DNA of 64,000 nt from Prolixibacteraceae bacterium. Its GTDB lineage: Bacteria > Bacteroidota > Bacteroidia > Bacteroidales > Prolixibacteraceae. The position numbers and the translations under genes are program-made. Under the pieces are notes generated by a model. It saw nothing but the letters and a program-made list of their open reading frames with translations. It did no database searches and had not been told where the DNA came from. The stretch is from positions 310,001 to 374,000 of the forward strand of contig CP082230.1 in assembly GCA_019856515.1 (NCBI GenBank). The letters run 5' to 3'. The number at the start of each line of letters is the position of its first letter. The stretch's first letter is position 1. This document shows positions 27,344-37,060 of this stretch, piece by piece.

Positions 27344-29203
27344 ATGCTTAAATTTTCAAAAAAGAGGATTTGTAGATTGCTTATACTATGTATGATGCAG
27401 TCTTTTTTCATTGGTTGTAAAGAAAAACCAAAGCCTAAGAGTAATAAACCTATTCAGAATGTTACTGCAATTAAAGAGTGGCAGAAAATGAAATTTGGGC
27501 TATTTATTCATTGGGGAATATATTCTGTCCCAGCAGGGGTGTGGAAAGGAAAACAGATAGAGAAATTAGGAGAACAGATTCAACGTCATGCTCATATTCC
27601 AAATGATGAATATGAGATGTTGGCAAAGCTATTTAATCCGACGCAATTTGATCCTGATGCAATTGTAAAGATGGCAAAAGATGCAGGAATGAAATATGTG
27701 GTCTTAACTGCAAAGCATCACGATGGTTTTTGTATGTTCGAAAGTGAGCATACTACTTATGATATTGTGGATGCCTCTCCATATAAAAAAGATATTCTTA
27801 AGCAGTTAGCTGAAGCATGTAAAAAATATGATATGAAATTAGGTGTTTATTACTCGACTCCTGATTGGCATTTTAATGGACCAAATCCTGAGGTCAATCC
27901 TCATGATAAGAAGATCTCTGTTTTTAGTAAGGTCTCCAAAGAAAATGAGGATTATCAAGTTGCTCAATTGAAAGAGATTCTGTCTAATTATGGTGATATT
28001 TGTGAGTTGTTTTTTGACATGGGAGAACCAACAAAGGAGCAAAGTGTTCGTTTCGCAAATACTGTACATAATTTACAACCTCACTGTATGATTAATGGGC
28101 GAGTAATGAATAATCAAGGTGATTTTATCACTATGCCTGATAATCATGTGCCTGATATCCCTGTCGATACTCTAGCATGGGAAACACCTGGTACATTCTA
28201 TCACACTTGGGGTTACAAATCTTGGGTAAAAGGAGATACACTTCCTGTGCAAATAAAGACACAGGTTCGGAAACTAGTTCAGGTTGCAGCTAGAGGAGGA
28301 AACTTTTTGTTAAATATTGGACCTAAATCTGATGGAACTGTTTTGCAGTATGAAAAAGATGTATTAAAAGGTATTGGTTCTTGGATGAAGAATCATAAAG
28401 AGGGAATTTGGGGCGTAGAGACCAATCCATTTAAGAAATTATCATGGGGAGAGTGTACTGTGAAAGGCAACGATCTTTATTTCTTTGTGTATAATTGGCC
28501 TGAGTCTGATCAGTTAAGAATTCCAGGATTAAGTAGCCCTGTTGTCTCAATAAACTCGATGAATGAACCAACAAAGAAAGTTGCATTTCATAAAGAAGGA
28601 AATGATATTATTGTTGACTTGTCGAATATGAATGAAGATGAATATCTTACAGGTATAAAAGTCCATTTGTCTAATGCTCTCGTTATTAAAGATCCGATCG
28701 TTGAGCCACTGGATAATAATGTAATTTTACTTGAAGGGAGTGATGCTATCTGTTATGGTAAATATGGAAAAGAGAGTTATCGATCTATATTAAAAGATTT
28801 TTCAAGGAGTTGGGATATTGATGTAAAGAAACCTGGTTCTTATCGAATTGAGATCACTTATAAGATGAAGTTTCAAAATAAGAAATTTTTGTTTGCTGTT
28901 GGTGAAGAGAAATATCCTTTTATGCTTTTTGGTAGTGGGAAAGGTAAAGCAAAGCTTGATATGATTGATGGAAATGAAGAGGTCAAATCTAAGAGTAAAG
29001 GGCATAAACAAAGTAAAGGGTTTAAAACCCAGAGTATTGGAACGATAAAACTTAGAGCAAAAGGTCGTAATACTTTATATTTGAATCAAGGGGAAGATTT
29101 TCCTTTTGTGACAACTATTGTGGAATTCAAGAAACAGAATCCAAAATATAAAACAATGAATATTGATATAAAGACGATCAAATTGATACCCGTTGATGCA
29201 TAA
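27344..29203 (+). CDS. GH29 alpha-L-fucosidase lipoprotein
   Basis: 619 residues from the ATG at 27344 (MLKFSKKR); the frame's extra 18 residues upstream do not look like a signal. The lipobox FFIGC puts the lipid on Cys25, so it should sit on the inner or outer membrane facing out. GH29 catalytic barrel: 'MKFGLFIHWGIYSVPAGVW' at 49-67, 'YVVLTAKHHDGFCMF' at 118-132, and nucleophile Asp225 in 'ELFFDMGEP'. A C-terminal beta domain follows ('LLEGSDAICYGK' near 485). It removes alpha-linked fucose. It lies 60 bp after the sulfatase gene, in one likely transcript, and is followed by a terminator and then an IS element. Confidence 0.88.
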   Translation: MLKFSKKRICRLLILCMMQSFFIGCKEKPKPKSNKPIQNVTAIKEWQKMKFGLFIHWGIYSVPAGVWKGKQIEKLGEQIQRHAHIPNDEYEMLAKLFNPTQFDPDAIVKMAKDAGMKYVVLTAKHHDGFCMFESEHTTYDIVDASPYKKDILKQLAEACKKYDMKLGVYYSTPDWHFNGPNPEVNPHDKKISVFSKVSKENEDYQVAQLKEILSNYGDICELFFDMGEPTKEQSVRFANTVHNLQPHCMINGRVMNNQGDFITMPDNHVPDIPVDTLAWETPGTFYHTWGYKSWVKGDTLPVQIKTQVRKLVQVAARGGNFLLNIGPKSDGTVLQYEKDVLKGIGSWMKNHKEGIWGVETNPFKKLSWGECTVKGNDLYFFVYNWPESDQLRIPGLSSPVVSINSMNEPTKKVAFHKEGNDIIVDLSNMNEDEYLTGIKVHLSNALVIKDPIVEPLDNNVILLEGSDAICYGKYGKESYRSILKDFSRSWDIDVKKPGSYRIEITYKMKFQNKKFLFAVGEEKYPFMLFGSGKGKAKLDMIDGNEEVKSKSKGHKQSKGFKTQSIGTIKLRAKGRNTLYLNQGEDFPFVTTIVEFKKQNPKYKTMNIDIKTIKLIPVDA

Positions 29204-29255
29204 TTATTATATGCCTTGTGTCAGAAATATTTAATTGATTTGATGATTGGTAAAT

Positions 29256-29288
29256 GAGTCGTTCTAATACATTTAGAGCGACTTTTTT
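29256..29288 (+). terminator. Terminator after the fucosidase gene
   Basis: The stem GAGTCGTTCTAA pairs with TTTAGAGCGACTT (one mismatch) around a 4-base loop and is followed by a T6 tract. It ends a few bases before the left inverted repeat of the IS element at 29295. Confidence 0.7.
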
Positions 29289-29294
29289 AAATAT

Positions 29295-30928
29295 ATAGGG
29301 GTTGCTCAGAGAGTGTATATTGTTTATTATCAAATAAATACGGGTTTTATAGTAGCTTTTAGTAATCATTTTTTATCTTCAATGAATCAAAAAGCTTGCA
29401 GATTATGATCCGATATATTAGTACACAACAGTCCCTATTTGAAGGTTTTAAACATCCATTTGATCAAGAACTCGATGAAAAGAATCGATGGGTTATTTTG
29501 GCAAATGCTATACCATGGGACACCTTTGCATCTTATTATTACAGTGTAATGAGTCGAGACCACGGAGCTCCCTGTAAAGATGCACGTATAGTTCTAGGAG
29601 CATTAATCATAAAACATGAGCAGAATTTATCCGATAGAGACACCCTTAAAATGATCCAAGAGAATATCTATCTGCAATATTTTGTTGGATTACCTTCCTT
29701 CAGTAAACACCCCGTTTTTAGTGCAGCGTTATTTGTGGATATCCGGAAAAGAGTAGGAAAAGATATATTAGAGAGAATGATTCAAGCGATGATTATATCA
29801 GACGAATCCTTTGTAAAAAAAGGACAACTAAAAGTGACAAATGTAACGGAACTAGATTATGAAGAAGAGACCAATCATGGAGACTTAAAGATTGATGCAT
29901 CTGTGGCAGATGCAGATATCCGTTTTCCTTTGGATCTTAATTTATTGAATAAGACAAGAGAAGAAAGTGAGAGGATGATTGATTCATTATGGAGTAAATC
30001 TGGGAAGGGATCTATTAAACCACGGACTTATCGTAGAAAGGCAAGAAAAGACTACCTTGCATTTGCCATGAATAAAAAAGGTCGCAATAATAAGAATGGA
30101 TGTAAGAAACAATTACGTTACTTGCGTCGTAATATTACTACCGTTAGCATTCTATTTCAGGAGTTTAATTCAGAAAGTCCTTTTATGAAGAGACTTGTAG
30201 ATAAATACTTTTTCATCAAAGAGATTTATGAACAACAGTTTAAAATCGCTGAAGGCAAAAAAGTAAAAGATCGTATTGTAAGCTTTCACATGCCTTTTGT
30301 TCGACCTATTGTGAGAGGCAAACTGGCTCGTAAAACTGAATTCGGTGCAAAGATTAATGTAAGCATCTCTAATGGTTTTGCACAGATCGATCAATTAAAA
30401 TGGAATGCTTATAATGAAGGTGTATATTTAAAAGAACAGGTGGAAGCCTACTATACCTTACATGGTTATTATCCAGCAAGAATTTATGCAGATAAGATCT
30501 ATCTAAACAGAGAAAACAGAGGCTATTTGAAGGATTTAAATATACAGATTATAGGAAAACCGTTGGGAAGAAAGGCTCAAAGTAAAGAAGGAAAAGAGAG
30601 GAGTAAAATACTCCAAAAAGAGATGGGAAAGAGGAATGAAGTTGAAGGTTTCTTTGAAACATGTAAGAGAAAATATGGTTTAAACAATATAAAAGCACGA
30701 AGACAAGATACAAGTGAAAGCTGGATTGCTTCAATATGTCTTGTGTATAATTTAATGAAACTTCAAAGAAAACTTATACAGAAGTTTTCTTGTGCCTATC
30801 TGAAATTAAACTGCATTTTAGTGATCCTAAGGGACTTTCTTTCTGAAAATATAGATTACCATCAGTGGAGTAGAAATAGAGGCGCTGAGCCAATTTTATT
30901 TTTCTGAAACTTTCTGAGCAACCCCTAT
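29295..30928 (+). mobile_element. IS5/IS1182-type insertion sequence
   Basis: A 1634-bp element bounded by inverted repeats: ATAGGGGTTGCTCAGAGAGT on the left (29295-29314) and the same word with one change on the right (30909-30928, read in complement). It holds one transposase gene. No clear target duplication was found: the flanking 4 bases are atat and ctaa. It separates the sulfatase-fucosidase pair from the SSS symporter gene. Confidence 0.8.
29405..30907 (+). CDS. DDE transposase, IS5/IS1182 type
   Basis: A 500-residue transposase from the ATG at 29405. The N-terminal 'RDHGAPCKDARIVLGALIIKHEQNLSDRDTLKMIQEN' region matches the IS5/IS1182 transposase domain (PF05598 type). The catalytic part includes 'LKIDASVADADIRFPLDLNLLN' (first Asp), 'ARIYADKIYLNRENRGYLK' (second Asp) and 'KRNEVEGFFETCKRKYGLNNI' (Glu with the YREK-like tail). 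The frame is complete and lies inside intact ends, so the element may be active. The choice between IS5 and IS1182 is not certain by eye. Confidence 0.82.
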   Translation: MIRYISTQQSLFEGFKHPFDQELDEKNRWVILANAIPWDTFASYYYSVMSRDHGAPCKDARIVLGALIIKHEQNLSDRDTLKMIQENIYLQYFVGLPSFSKHPVFSAALFVDIRKRVGKDILERMIQAMIISDESFVKKGQLKVTNVTELDYEEETNHGDLKIDASVADADIRFPLDLNLLNKTREESERMIDSLWSKSGKGSIKPRTYRRKARKDYLAFAMNKKGRNNKNGCKKQLRYLRRNITTVSILFQEFNSESPFMKRLVDKYFFIKEIYEQQFKIAEGKKVKDRIVSFHMPFVRPIVRGKLARKTEFGAKINVSISNGFAQIDQLKWNAYNEGVYLKEQVEAYYTLHGYYPARIYADKIYLNRENRGYLKDLNIQIIGKPLGRKAQSKEGKERSKILQKEMGKRNEVEGFFETCKRKYGLNNIKARRQDTSESWIASICLVYNLMKLQRKLIQKFSCAYLKLNCILVILRDFLSENIDYHQWSRNRGAEPILFF

Positions 30929-31364
30929 CTAAGCAATGGATTATAATAGTGACGTGCGTCTAAAATGTACAATGCATCTTGGATCTCTATAGGTTTCCTT
31001 CGTAGTTTGTTGATACTTCAAGGATACTTTGTTGATACTTGGTTCATCTAAAATGTTAAATAGATGAATGTTCTATGGCGATAAGATTGTAAAATTATTT
31101 TTTATTTTACCGTCAATTTATTAGAGAATATACATTTATATTCTATTCTCTAAGGTTGTTTGGGAGCGAGATCTCCAAATAACCTAGTTCAATTGATACT
31201 TTAATTCAAATAAGTGCTTCTTTCTTTGATTACAATATATGTGTCACCAAGTACTACTCATTGGCAAAAGATTAAAATTAGGTGTTTTTTATGTAAATGG
31301 TAATTGTCTGTTATGGTAGTCCTTTTTTTCATGTTATCTTTGTTTAGACTAAAAACAATGTATA
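30929..31364. other. Intergenic region, no gene seen
   Basis: 436 bases between the IS element and the symporter gene. A GTTGATACTT word is repeated twice near 31008-31043, and a hairpin-like A/T-rich tract lies near 31105-31190. It ends in the symporter promoter. No coding frame was supported. Confidence 0.45.
31335..31342 (+). promoter_or_regulatory. -7 box of the symporter promoter
   Basis: TATCTTTG fits TAnnTTTG and lies 22 bases before the symporter ATG, so the leader would be about 16 bases. No good TTTG is at the usual -33 distance. Confidence 0.4.
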
Positions 31365-32840
31365 ATGATTTCGACAACATCACTCTCTATAATATTTTTA
31401 TCGGTATATACCATTCTAATTATTTCTGTAGGTTTATATAATCGAAAAAGTGAAAATAGTGAGGACTATTTTCTTGCTTCGAGAAGGTTACCTTCATGGC
31501 TTCTGGCGATTACTTTTATTGCATCATGGTGGGGTGGTGGTTCAGCCATAGATCTGGTTGATCATGCCTTTAGGAATGGAATTAACTCATTCTGGATCTA
31601 TGGTGTTCCTGTATTATTATCAACTTTTTTGATGTTTCTTTTCGCGAAGGCAATAAGGAAGGTTGGGACTGTCTCACAACCTCAATTGATGGAGCAAAGA
31701 TATAATCGTTGGGCTGGACTATTACTTACTGTTTTTATTATTGTTTTTATGGTTTTGACAGCTTCTGTTCAGGCTATCGTGATTGGGAAATTCTTTCATT
31801 CATTTTTTGGAATAAGTTATAATTCAGGGATTTTAATTGGAACAGGTATTGTTCTGAGCTACTCTTTTTTTGGTGGGTTTAAGGGAGTTGTACTGACTGA
31901 TTTTATTCAATTTGTATTTTTCCTTTTTACTGCGATCTATTTATTCTATGTTGCATATGATACGTCGGGAGGACTAGAGAATGTCTCACGTTTAGCAGAA
32001 AAAAAAGGTCAAATAGGATATACCTCTTTGTTTCATAATGTTTCAGATCAATTAGCTTACGTGATTACTTTTGGGGCATCTTGGATGATTCAAGCAAATA
32101 TATGGCAAAGAATTTCTGCAGCAAAAAATGCTACTTCAGCAAAGAAGATGATGTTGATTAGTTTTTTTGCATTTATACCACTTTACTTGATGGTGACCTT
32201 TACAGGCATGTTTAGTCTAGTGTCTTACTCATCTATTCCAACTGGTGGTATTGTTCCAGATATGGTTCGTAATATTAGTAATCCATTGTTAAGTTCTATT
32301 ATATTTGTTGGACTTTGTTCTGCGATAATGTCGACAATGGACTCCTTGCTTAATACAGGTGCGATGTCATTAACAATAGATGTATTTAAACGATATATTT
32401 CACCTTCGGTATCTCCACAAAAGAATGTGATGGTCGGAAGAGTATCAACTCTTATTATGGGAGGTTTGGCAGCTTTGATAGCCATGAGGGTTGATTCTGT
32501 ATTAAAGATCTCTTGGATTGGATCAGATTTTCTCACTACAGGTGCTTTTATTCCTTTAGTGTTAGGGTTTATTTGGAAAAGAGGAAGTGCTACTGGTGCA
32601 ATCTTGTCGATGTTGTTTGGGCTATTGTTCTCTTCATATAATCTTCTAGTAGCTATGGGGCTATCTCTTCCTGTGTGCTGGGAAATAGCATCTTCGACAC
32701 AGGCTATTGTTGGAGTTCTTATAAGCTTATTGATCTTTATCTCGACAAGTTTACTCTTTCCTGACAAGAATGATAAAGCAGATCTGTTTGTAAACAAAGC
32801 AGGGATGACAGTTATTGGTAAATCAATAGAGTTAAAGTAG
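31365..32840 (+). CDS. Sodium:solute symporter (SSS family)
   Basis: A 491-residue inner-membrane transporter with about 13 membrane helices. It has the SSS features: 'NSEDYFLASRRLPSWLLAITFIASWWGGGSAI' across helix 1, 'SYSFFGGFKGVVLTDFIQFVFF' with the conserved Gly-Gly-x-x-(G)-Val-x-x-Thr-Asp, and 'CSAIMSTMDSLLNTGAMSLTIDVFKRYI' (the S-T-x-D-S Na+-site helix 8). The family imports sugars, sialic acids, amino acids or vitamins with sodium. Beside the fucosidase and sulfatase genes it may import the released sugar, but the IS element between them breaks any former operon. Substrate not determined. Confidence 0.85.
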   Translation: MISTTSLSIIFLSVYTILIISVGLYNRKSENSEDYFLASRRLPSWLLAITFIASWWGGGSAIDLVDHAFRNGINSFWIYGVPVLLSTFLMFLFAKAIRKVGTVSQPQLMEQRYNRWAGLLLTVFIIVFMVLTASVQAIVIGKFFHSFFGISYNSGILIGTGIVLSYSFFGGFKGVVLTDFIQFVFFLFTAIYLFYVAYDTSGGLENVSRLAEKKGQIGYTSLFHNVSDQLAYVITFGASWMIQANIWQRISAAKNATSAKKMMLISFFAFIPLYLMVTFTGMFSLVSYSSIPTGGIVPDMVRNISNPLLSSIIFVGLCSAIMSTMDSLLNTGAMSLTIDVFKRYISPSVSPQKNVMVGRVSTLIMGGLAALIAMRVDSVLKISWIGSDFLTTGAFIPLVLGFIWKRGSATGAILSMLFGLLFSSYNLLVAMGLSLPVCWEIASSTQAIVGVLISLLIFISTSLLFPDKNDKADLFVNKAGMTVIGKSIELK

Positions 32841-32879
32841 TTAACTTTCATCGAGTCTGTTGTTTATGTGTATCTAGAT

Positions 32880-32921
32880 AATAATGGGTTGTTCTTAGCT
32901 AAGTGCAACCCATTATTATTT
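32880..32921. terminator. Bidirectional terminator between convergent genes
   Basis: A perfect 12-bp inverted repeat (AATAATGGGTTG and its complement) with a 14-base loop lies between the convergent symporter and DUF4251 genes. It serves both by position. Confidence 0.75.
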
Positions 32922-32940
32922 TGGTGTGTTACAGTATACT

Positions 32941-33525
32941 CTAGAAGTCCATTCCACTTTTATAATATGTGCTTTCTGCAATATCGAATAAGTTTCCAGA
33001 GAATCTTAATCTTGTGCCACGAGTGATTGCTTCGACAGTTGCATCAGCATAATTACCTCCTGTTGTTAGGTTTACAGTAATGTCTACAGTTAAGGCATTT
33101 CCGATAACAGACATTCTAAGTGTAACGTTTCCATGTTTGTCTGTATTTAACTCTTTCTTTGTTTGTCTCCCTTTTAAAGTTATCCCACCGATACCATTAG
33201 GCCCTCCTACAAAATTGGTGAAAGCTAGCTGTACATATACATCTTCTCCTTGTACTGTAACAAAGTTTGTATTTGATGTTACCTGAAGTGATTGACCTCG
33301 TTTGTTATAAACAGTGTTTGCTTCGAGAACCCACCTGTCATTTTTTAATGCATTAGATGCTTTGTCAAACTGAAGTTTCTCACTCTCTTCTCTCTGTTTT
33401 TTCTTTAGAGCTTTTTTCTCTTTTCTAGTCATTTCTTTCTCGGGTTCTTGTGCTTGTAGCATGGAAATGGAGAAGAATAATGAACATAATAGTGTGATGG
33501 CTATAACTTGAAATCTACCTTTCAT
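32941..33525 (-). CDS. DUF4251 domain protein
   Basis: A 194-residue exported protein: signal peptide to about residue 26 (MLQAQ), a very Lys/Glu-rich linker (about 27-55), then a DUF4251 domain (about 60-190). The domain shows the family features 'DRWVLEANTVYNKRGQSLQVTSNTNFVTVQGEDVYVQLAF' and a C-terminal 'RLRFSGNLFDIAESTYYKSGMDF'. The domain occurs almost only in Bacteroidota, is periplasmic by signal, and has no known function. Transcribed alone and convergent with the symporter gene. Confidence 0.85.
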   Translation of the reverse strand: MKGRFQVIAITLLCSLFFSISMLQAQEPEKEMTRKEKKALKKKQREESEKLQFDKASNALKNDRWVLEANTVYNKRGQSLQVTSNTNFVTVQGEDVYVQLAFTNFVGGPNGIGGITLKGRQTKKELNTDKHGNVTLRMSVIGNALTVDITVNLTTGGNYADATVEAITRGTRLRFSGNLFDIAESTYYKSGMDF

Positions 33526-33783
33526 AGTGTGTGATTTAAAAAATGCATAATATTCTATAAAACAAGATTTAGGCTAATAATGTTCATAGTCAATTGTTTA
33601 ACTGTTACACAAAGTCTGTGCCATGAACTAAATTCAAAAAAAAGATTGATTTTCATTAACAAATGGATGTGTCGTTTGTTTTTCTATTGATAACAGTTAA
33701 CAGTATTTTGTGTTAGTTAACCTAAAATAGGTTTGTTAATATGAAATATTTTGTTTTTGATGTTCAATCTAAATCTTCAATTT

Positions 33784-36700
33784 ATGAAAAAGATCTTTAT
33801 CGTAGCAAGTCTATTTATGATGATCAGTTTTTCTCTTCGAGGTCAAACTAAAATCATAACCGGAGTTGTTTCGGATGCAGCGAATGGGCAAACCGTTCCA
33901 GGCGTTTCTGTTACAGTTCCTAATTCTTCAGTTGGTACCGTAACAAATATTGATGGATTCTATTCGTTAAAAATTCCTATTGGAACTAAAGTGCTGAAAT
34001 TTAGTTATGTTGGAATGAAAGAAGTGCTTGTCGAAATAAAAGGGAGCACTGTAAATGTTAAGATGGAGTCTAAGATGATCGGTGTGGATGAAGTGGTTGT
34101 AACTGCATTAGGAATATCTCGAGATAAGAAAGCATTGGGGTATGCAGTCCAAAATGTAGGCGGTGATGAGTTGAATAAAACCAAACAAGACAATGTAATT
34201 GCAGCATTGTCTGGTAAGGTTTCAGGTGTTCAAGTCTCTGGAGCTTCTGGTTCGATGGGTGGTTCTAGCCGAATTTTGATTCGCGGTGCTAGTTCTGTAA
34301 CAGGAAATAATCAACCACTTTTTGTCGTGGATGGTATTCCTATTGATAACTCTAATTTTAATTCCACGGATGCATCTCGAGGTGCAGGTGGTTATGATTA
34401 TGGTAGTATGGCCCAGGATATTAATCCAGAGGATATTGAGAAAATGACTGTTTTGAAGGGGCCTTCTGCTGCTGCACTTTACGGTTCTAGAGCAGCGAAT
34501 GGTGTTATTATGATCACTACAAAAAAAGGAAGCAAAAAAGGTGGAGCTAAGTCATTTGGTGTTTCTGTAAATATGGGTATTGGTTTTGAATCTGTTAATC
34601 GCTTACCTGATTATCAAAATTCTTATGGTGGAGGTAGTTCCGGTAAGTTTGATGTGGTAACGATAGATGGTGTTCAGTATGATGCTGTAGAATATAATGA
34701 AGATACTAGTTGGGGACCGAAATATGACTCATCTCATAAAGTTTTACATTGGGATGCATATGATGAGTATGATTCTGCTAATTATTTAAATCCAAGGGCT
34801 TGGCAAGCCTCACAAAACGATGTTAAGGATTTCTTCGAAACTGGCGTTACATATAATAATTCTGTTGCCTTTTCTGGAGCCGATGATAAAGGATCGTTCC
34901 GCATGTCTATTTCAGGTGTGAATACTAACGGGTATATGCCTCACTCTAATTTGGATAAATATACTGTTAGTTTTAATGGTACTAGATATTTAAACGAGAA
35001 ACTTATGATTCAGGCTGGGGTCTCGTATATAAATACTAAAGCTAAAGGACGACCAGAGACTGGATATGGTGATGGTAATGTTATGGTGAAATTTACTCAG
35101 TGGGGTCAACGTCAATTAGATATGGATCATTTAAGTTTCTATAAAGCTCCTGATGGTAGTCAACGATCTTGGAATAGAACGGCATACGATGATGCTACGC
35201 CTGCTTATTCAAATAACCCTTATTGGATTCGTTATGAGAATTATACTGAGGATCAAAGGAATCGATATATTGGGAATATTGGATTGACATATGATATTTT
35301 AGATGGTTTGAAAGGTAGTTTAAAAGCATATCATGATTCATACACATTTCGAATTAATCAGCGTATTGCACTTGGATCACAAGAAACTTCATCTTATTAT
35401 GAAATGGTTCGTCAATCAATTGAAAACAATTATGAAATGATGTTCAATTATAATAAGCAGTTGACTGATGATTTTAATTTAAGTGCACTAGCTGGTGCCA
35501 ATATTAGAACGAATAATTATTATTCTAATTCAGCGACTACAGCTGGAGGTTTAGTGCTTCCTGACTTATATACAACTACTAACTCAAAAGATCCAGCAAC
35601 TGTTACTGATTTTGAGGAAGAGAAAATGGTTGTAAGTGCTTATGGAAGTTTTAGTTTAGGGTATAAAAATACTTATTACTTGGATGGAACTTTCCGTAAT
35701 GATTGGTCATCTTCTTTGCCAAAAGAGAATCGATCATTTTTTTATCCTTCATTTACTGCAAGTGTCGTGCTATCTTCTCTTGAATTTATGAAAGAGTATG
35801 AGTGGCTTTCATTTGGTAAGATTCGTGCTGGTTGGGCAATGGTTGGTAATGATACTGATCCATACTCTTTGAAAGAGACTTATACAAACTATCAGCCGAA
35901 TTTTGGTGGAGTTCCACGTTATAGTACACCCAATACCTTGCCAAATTCGGAACTTAAACCTGAGACAACTTATTCATGGGAAATTGGTGCAGAATTAAAG
36001 TTCCTTAAAGATCGTTTAGGTATTGATTTTACTTATTATTCTAATAAGACTAAAGATTTGATTACACAGGTGGCAATTTCGGGCTCTACAGGTTATCTCT
36101 ACAAGACAATGAATGCGGGTGAGATGTCTAACAAAGGAGTTGAGTTAATGTTTTCAGCAACACCTATTTTGACAAATGATTTCTCTTGGGATCTTTCTCT
36201 TAATTTTGCAAAAAACACCAACGAGCTTGTTTCTCTCTCGGATGGTATTACCAACTATCAAATGGCAAATGCTCCTTTTAGAGTTACTGTGAATGCTTCA
36301 GTAGGTGAGTCATATGGTGCAATAATGGGGACTAACTATGTTTATGACCAGAATGGTAATAAAGTAATTTCGACTAGTGGACGTTTTCTTGCATCTCAAG
36401 GTCCTGAGGTGTTGGGAACAGTCCTTCCTGATTATAATATTGGCTTAACCAATTCATTCAAGTATAAGAATTTTACATTAACAGCTTTGATTGATATGCA
36501 ACATGGAGGAAGTTATTTTTCTACTTCAAATATGTGGGGAATGTATTCTGGAATGTTAGAAGGTTCTGTATATCAGAATGGTGTTGATATTCGTGAAAAA
36601 GGGGTTGTTTTAGATGGAGTCTATGGTAAATTTGACTCGAAAGGTGAGTTAGTCTATACTGATAAGAATGGAAATGTAAGTTCAACTCCAGTTAAAAATA

Positions 36701-37011
36701 CTTCGAATATTTCTGGTCGACGTTATTCTTCTGACCATTATGCATTGGTGGATGCACAGAATATTTTCGATGCATCATATATTAAGTTGAGAGAAGTGAC
36801 TTTCGGATATACTTTCCCTAATAAAATGACCGGATTAGTAAAAAATCTTCATGTCGGGCTTTATGGGCGAAATTTGATTACTTGGGGATTGGATAATAGA
36901 GATTTTGATCCTGAAGCATCAGTTACTTCTTCTGGAAATGTGCAAGGTATCGAAGGGGGAGCACTTCCATCAACTGCAACCTATGGTTTGAATATTAAGT
37001 TTGGATTCTAG
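33784..37011 (+). CDS. SusC/RagA TonB-linked outer-membrane protein
   Basis: 1075 residues from the ATG at 33784 (MKKIFIVASL signal); the upstream frame adds 11 residues without a signal. Order: a carboxypeptidase-like regulatory domain (~28-100, 'GVVSDAANGQTVPGVSVTVPNSSVGTVTN'), a TonB-box-like 'DEVVVTALG', a plug domain (~110-230, ending 'AALYGSRAANGVIMITTKKG') and a 22-strand barrel to an aromatic C-terminus (GLNIKFGF). It imports glycan or peptide fragments across the outer membrane with the SusD-like lid encoded 49 bp downstream. No sigma/anti-sigma pair and no glycosidase follow directly, so its substrate is unclear. Confidence 0.93.
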   Translation: MKKIFIVASLFMMISFSLRGQTKIITGVVSDAANGQTVPGVSVTVPNSSVGTVTNIDGFYSLKIPIGTKVLKFSYVGMKEVLVEIKGSTVNVKMESKMIGVDEVVVTALGISRDKKALGYAVQNVGGDELNKTKQDNVIAALSGKVSGVQVSGASGSMGGSSRILIRGASSVTGNNQPLFVVDGIPIDNSNFNSTDASRGAGGYDYGSMAQDINPEDIEKMTVLKGPSAAALYGSRAANGVIMITTKKGSKKGGAKSFGVSVNMGIGFESVNRLPDYQNSYGGGSSGKFDVVTIDGVQYDAVEYNEDTSWGPKYDSSHKVLHWDAYDEYDSANYLNPRAWQASQNDVKDFFETGVTYNNSVAFSGADDKGSFRMSISGVNTNGYMPHSNLDKYTVSFNGTRYLNEKLMIQAGVSYINTKAKGRPETGYGDGNVMVKFTQWGQRQLDMDHLSFYKAPDGSQRSWNRTAYDDATPAYSNNPYWIRYENYTEDQRNRYIGNIGLTYDILDGLKGSLKAYHDSYTFRINQRIALGSQETSSYYEMVRQSIENNYEMMFNYNKQLTDDFNLSALAGANIRTNNYYSNSATTAGGLVLPDLYTTTNSKDPATVTDFEEEKMVVSAYGSFSLGYKNTYYLDGTFRNDWSSSLPKENRSFFYPSFTASVVLSSLEFMKEYEWLSFGKIRAGWAMVGNDTDPYSLKETYTNYQPNFGGVPRYSTPNTLPNSELKPETTYSWEIGAELKFLKDRLGIDFTYYSNKTKDLITQVAISGSTGYLYKTMNAGEMSNKGVELMFSATPILTNDFSWDLSLNFAKNTNELVSLSDGITNYQMANAPFRVTVNASVGESYGAIMGTNYVYDQNGNKVISTSGRFLASQGPEVLGTVLPDYNIGLTNSFKYKNFTLTALIDMQHGGSYFSTSNMWGMYSGMLEGSVYQNGVDIREKGVVLDGVYGKFDSKGELVYTDKNGNVSSTPVKNTSNISGRRYSSDHYALVDAQNIFDASYIKLREVTFGYTFPNKMTGLVKNLHVGLYGRNLITWGLDNRDFDPEASVTSSGNVQGIEGGALPSTATYGLNIKFGF

Positions 37012-37060
37012 TTTGAATGTGTCAAATGGAATGAATAGTAATTTAAATTTCGTAATGATT

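Noticed and set aside
32225..32851. 208-codon open frame antisense to the symporter gene
   Set aside because: It mirrors the coding frame of a well supported SSS symporter, has no signal or family motif, and has the odd residue mix of an antisense shadow.
33526..33783. A full TTTG/TAnnTTTG promoter before susC
   Set aside because: TATTTTG words occur twice but are one base short of the consensus, and no TTTG lies at the right spacing, so it was left out.
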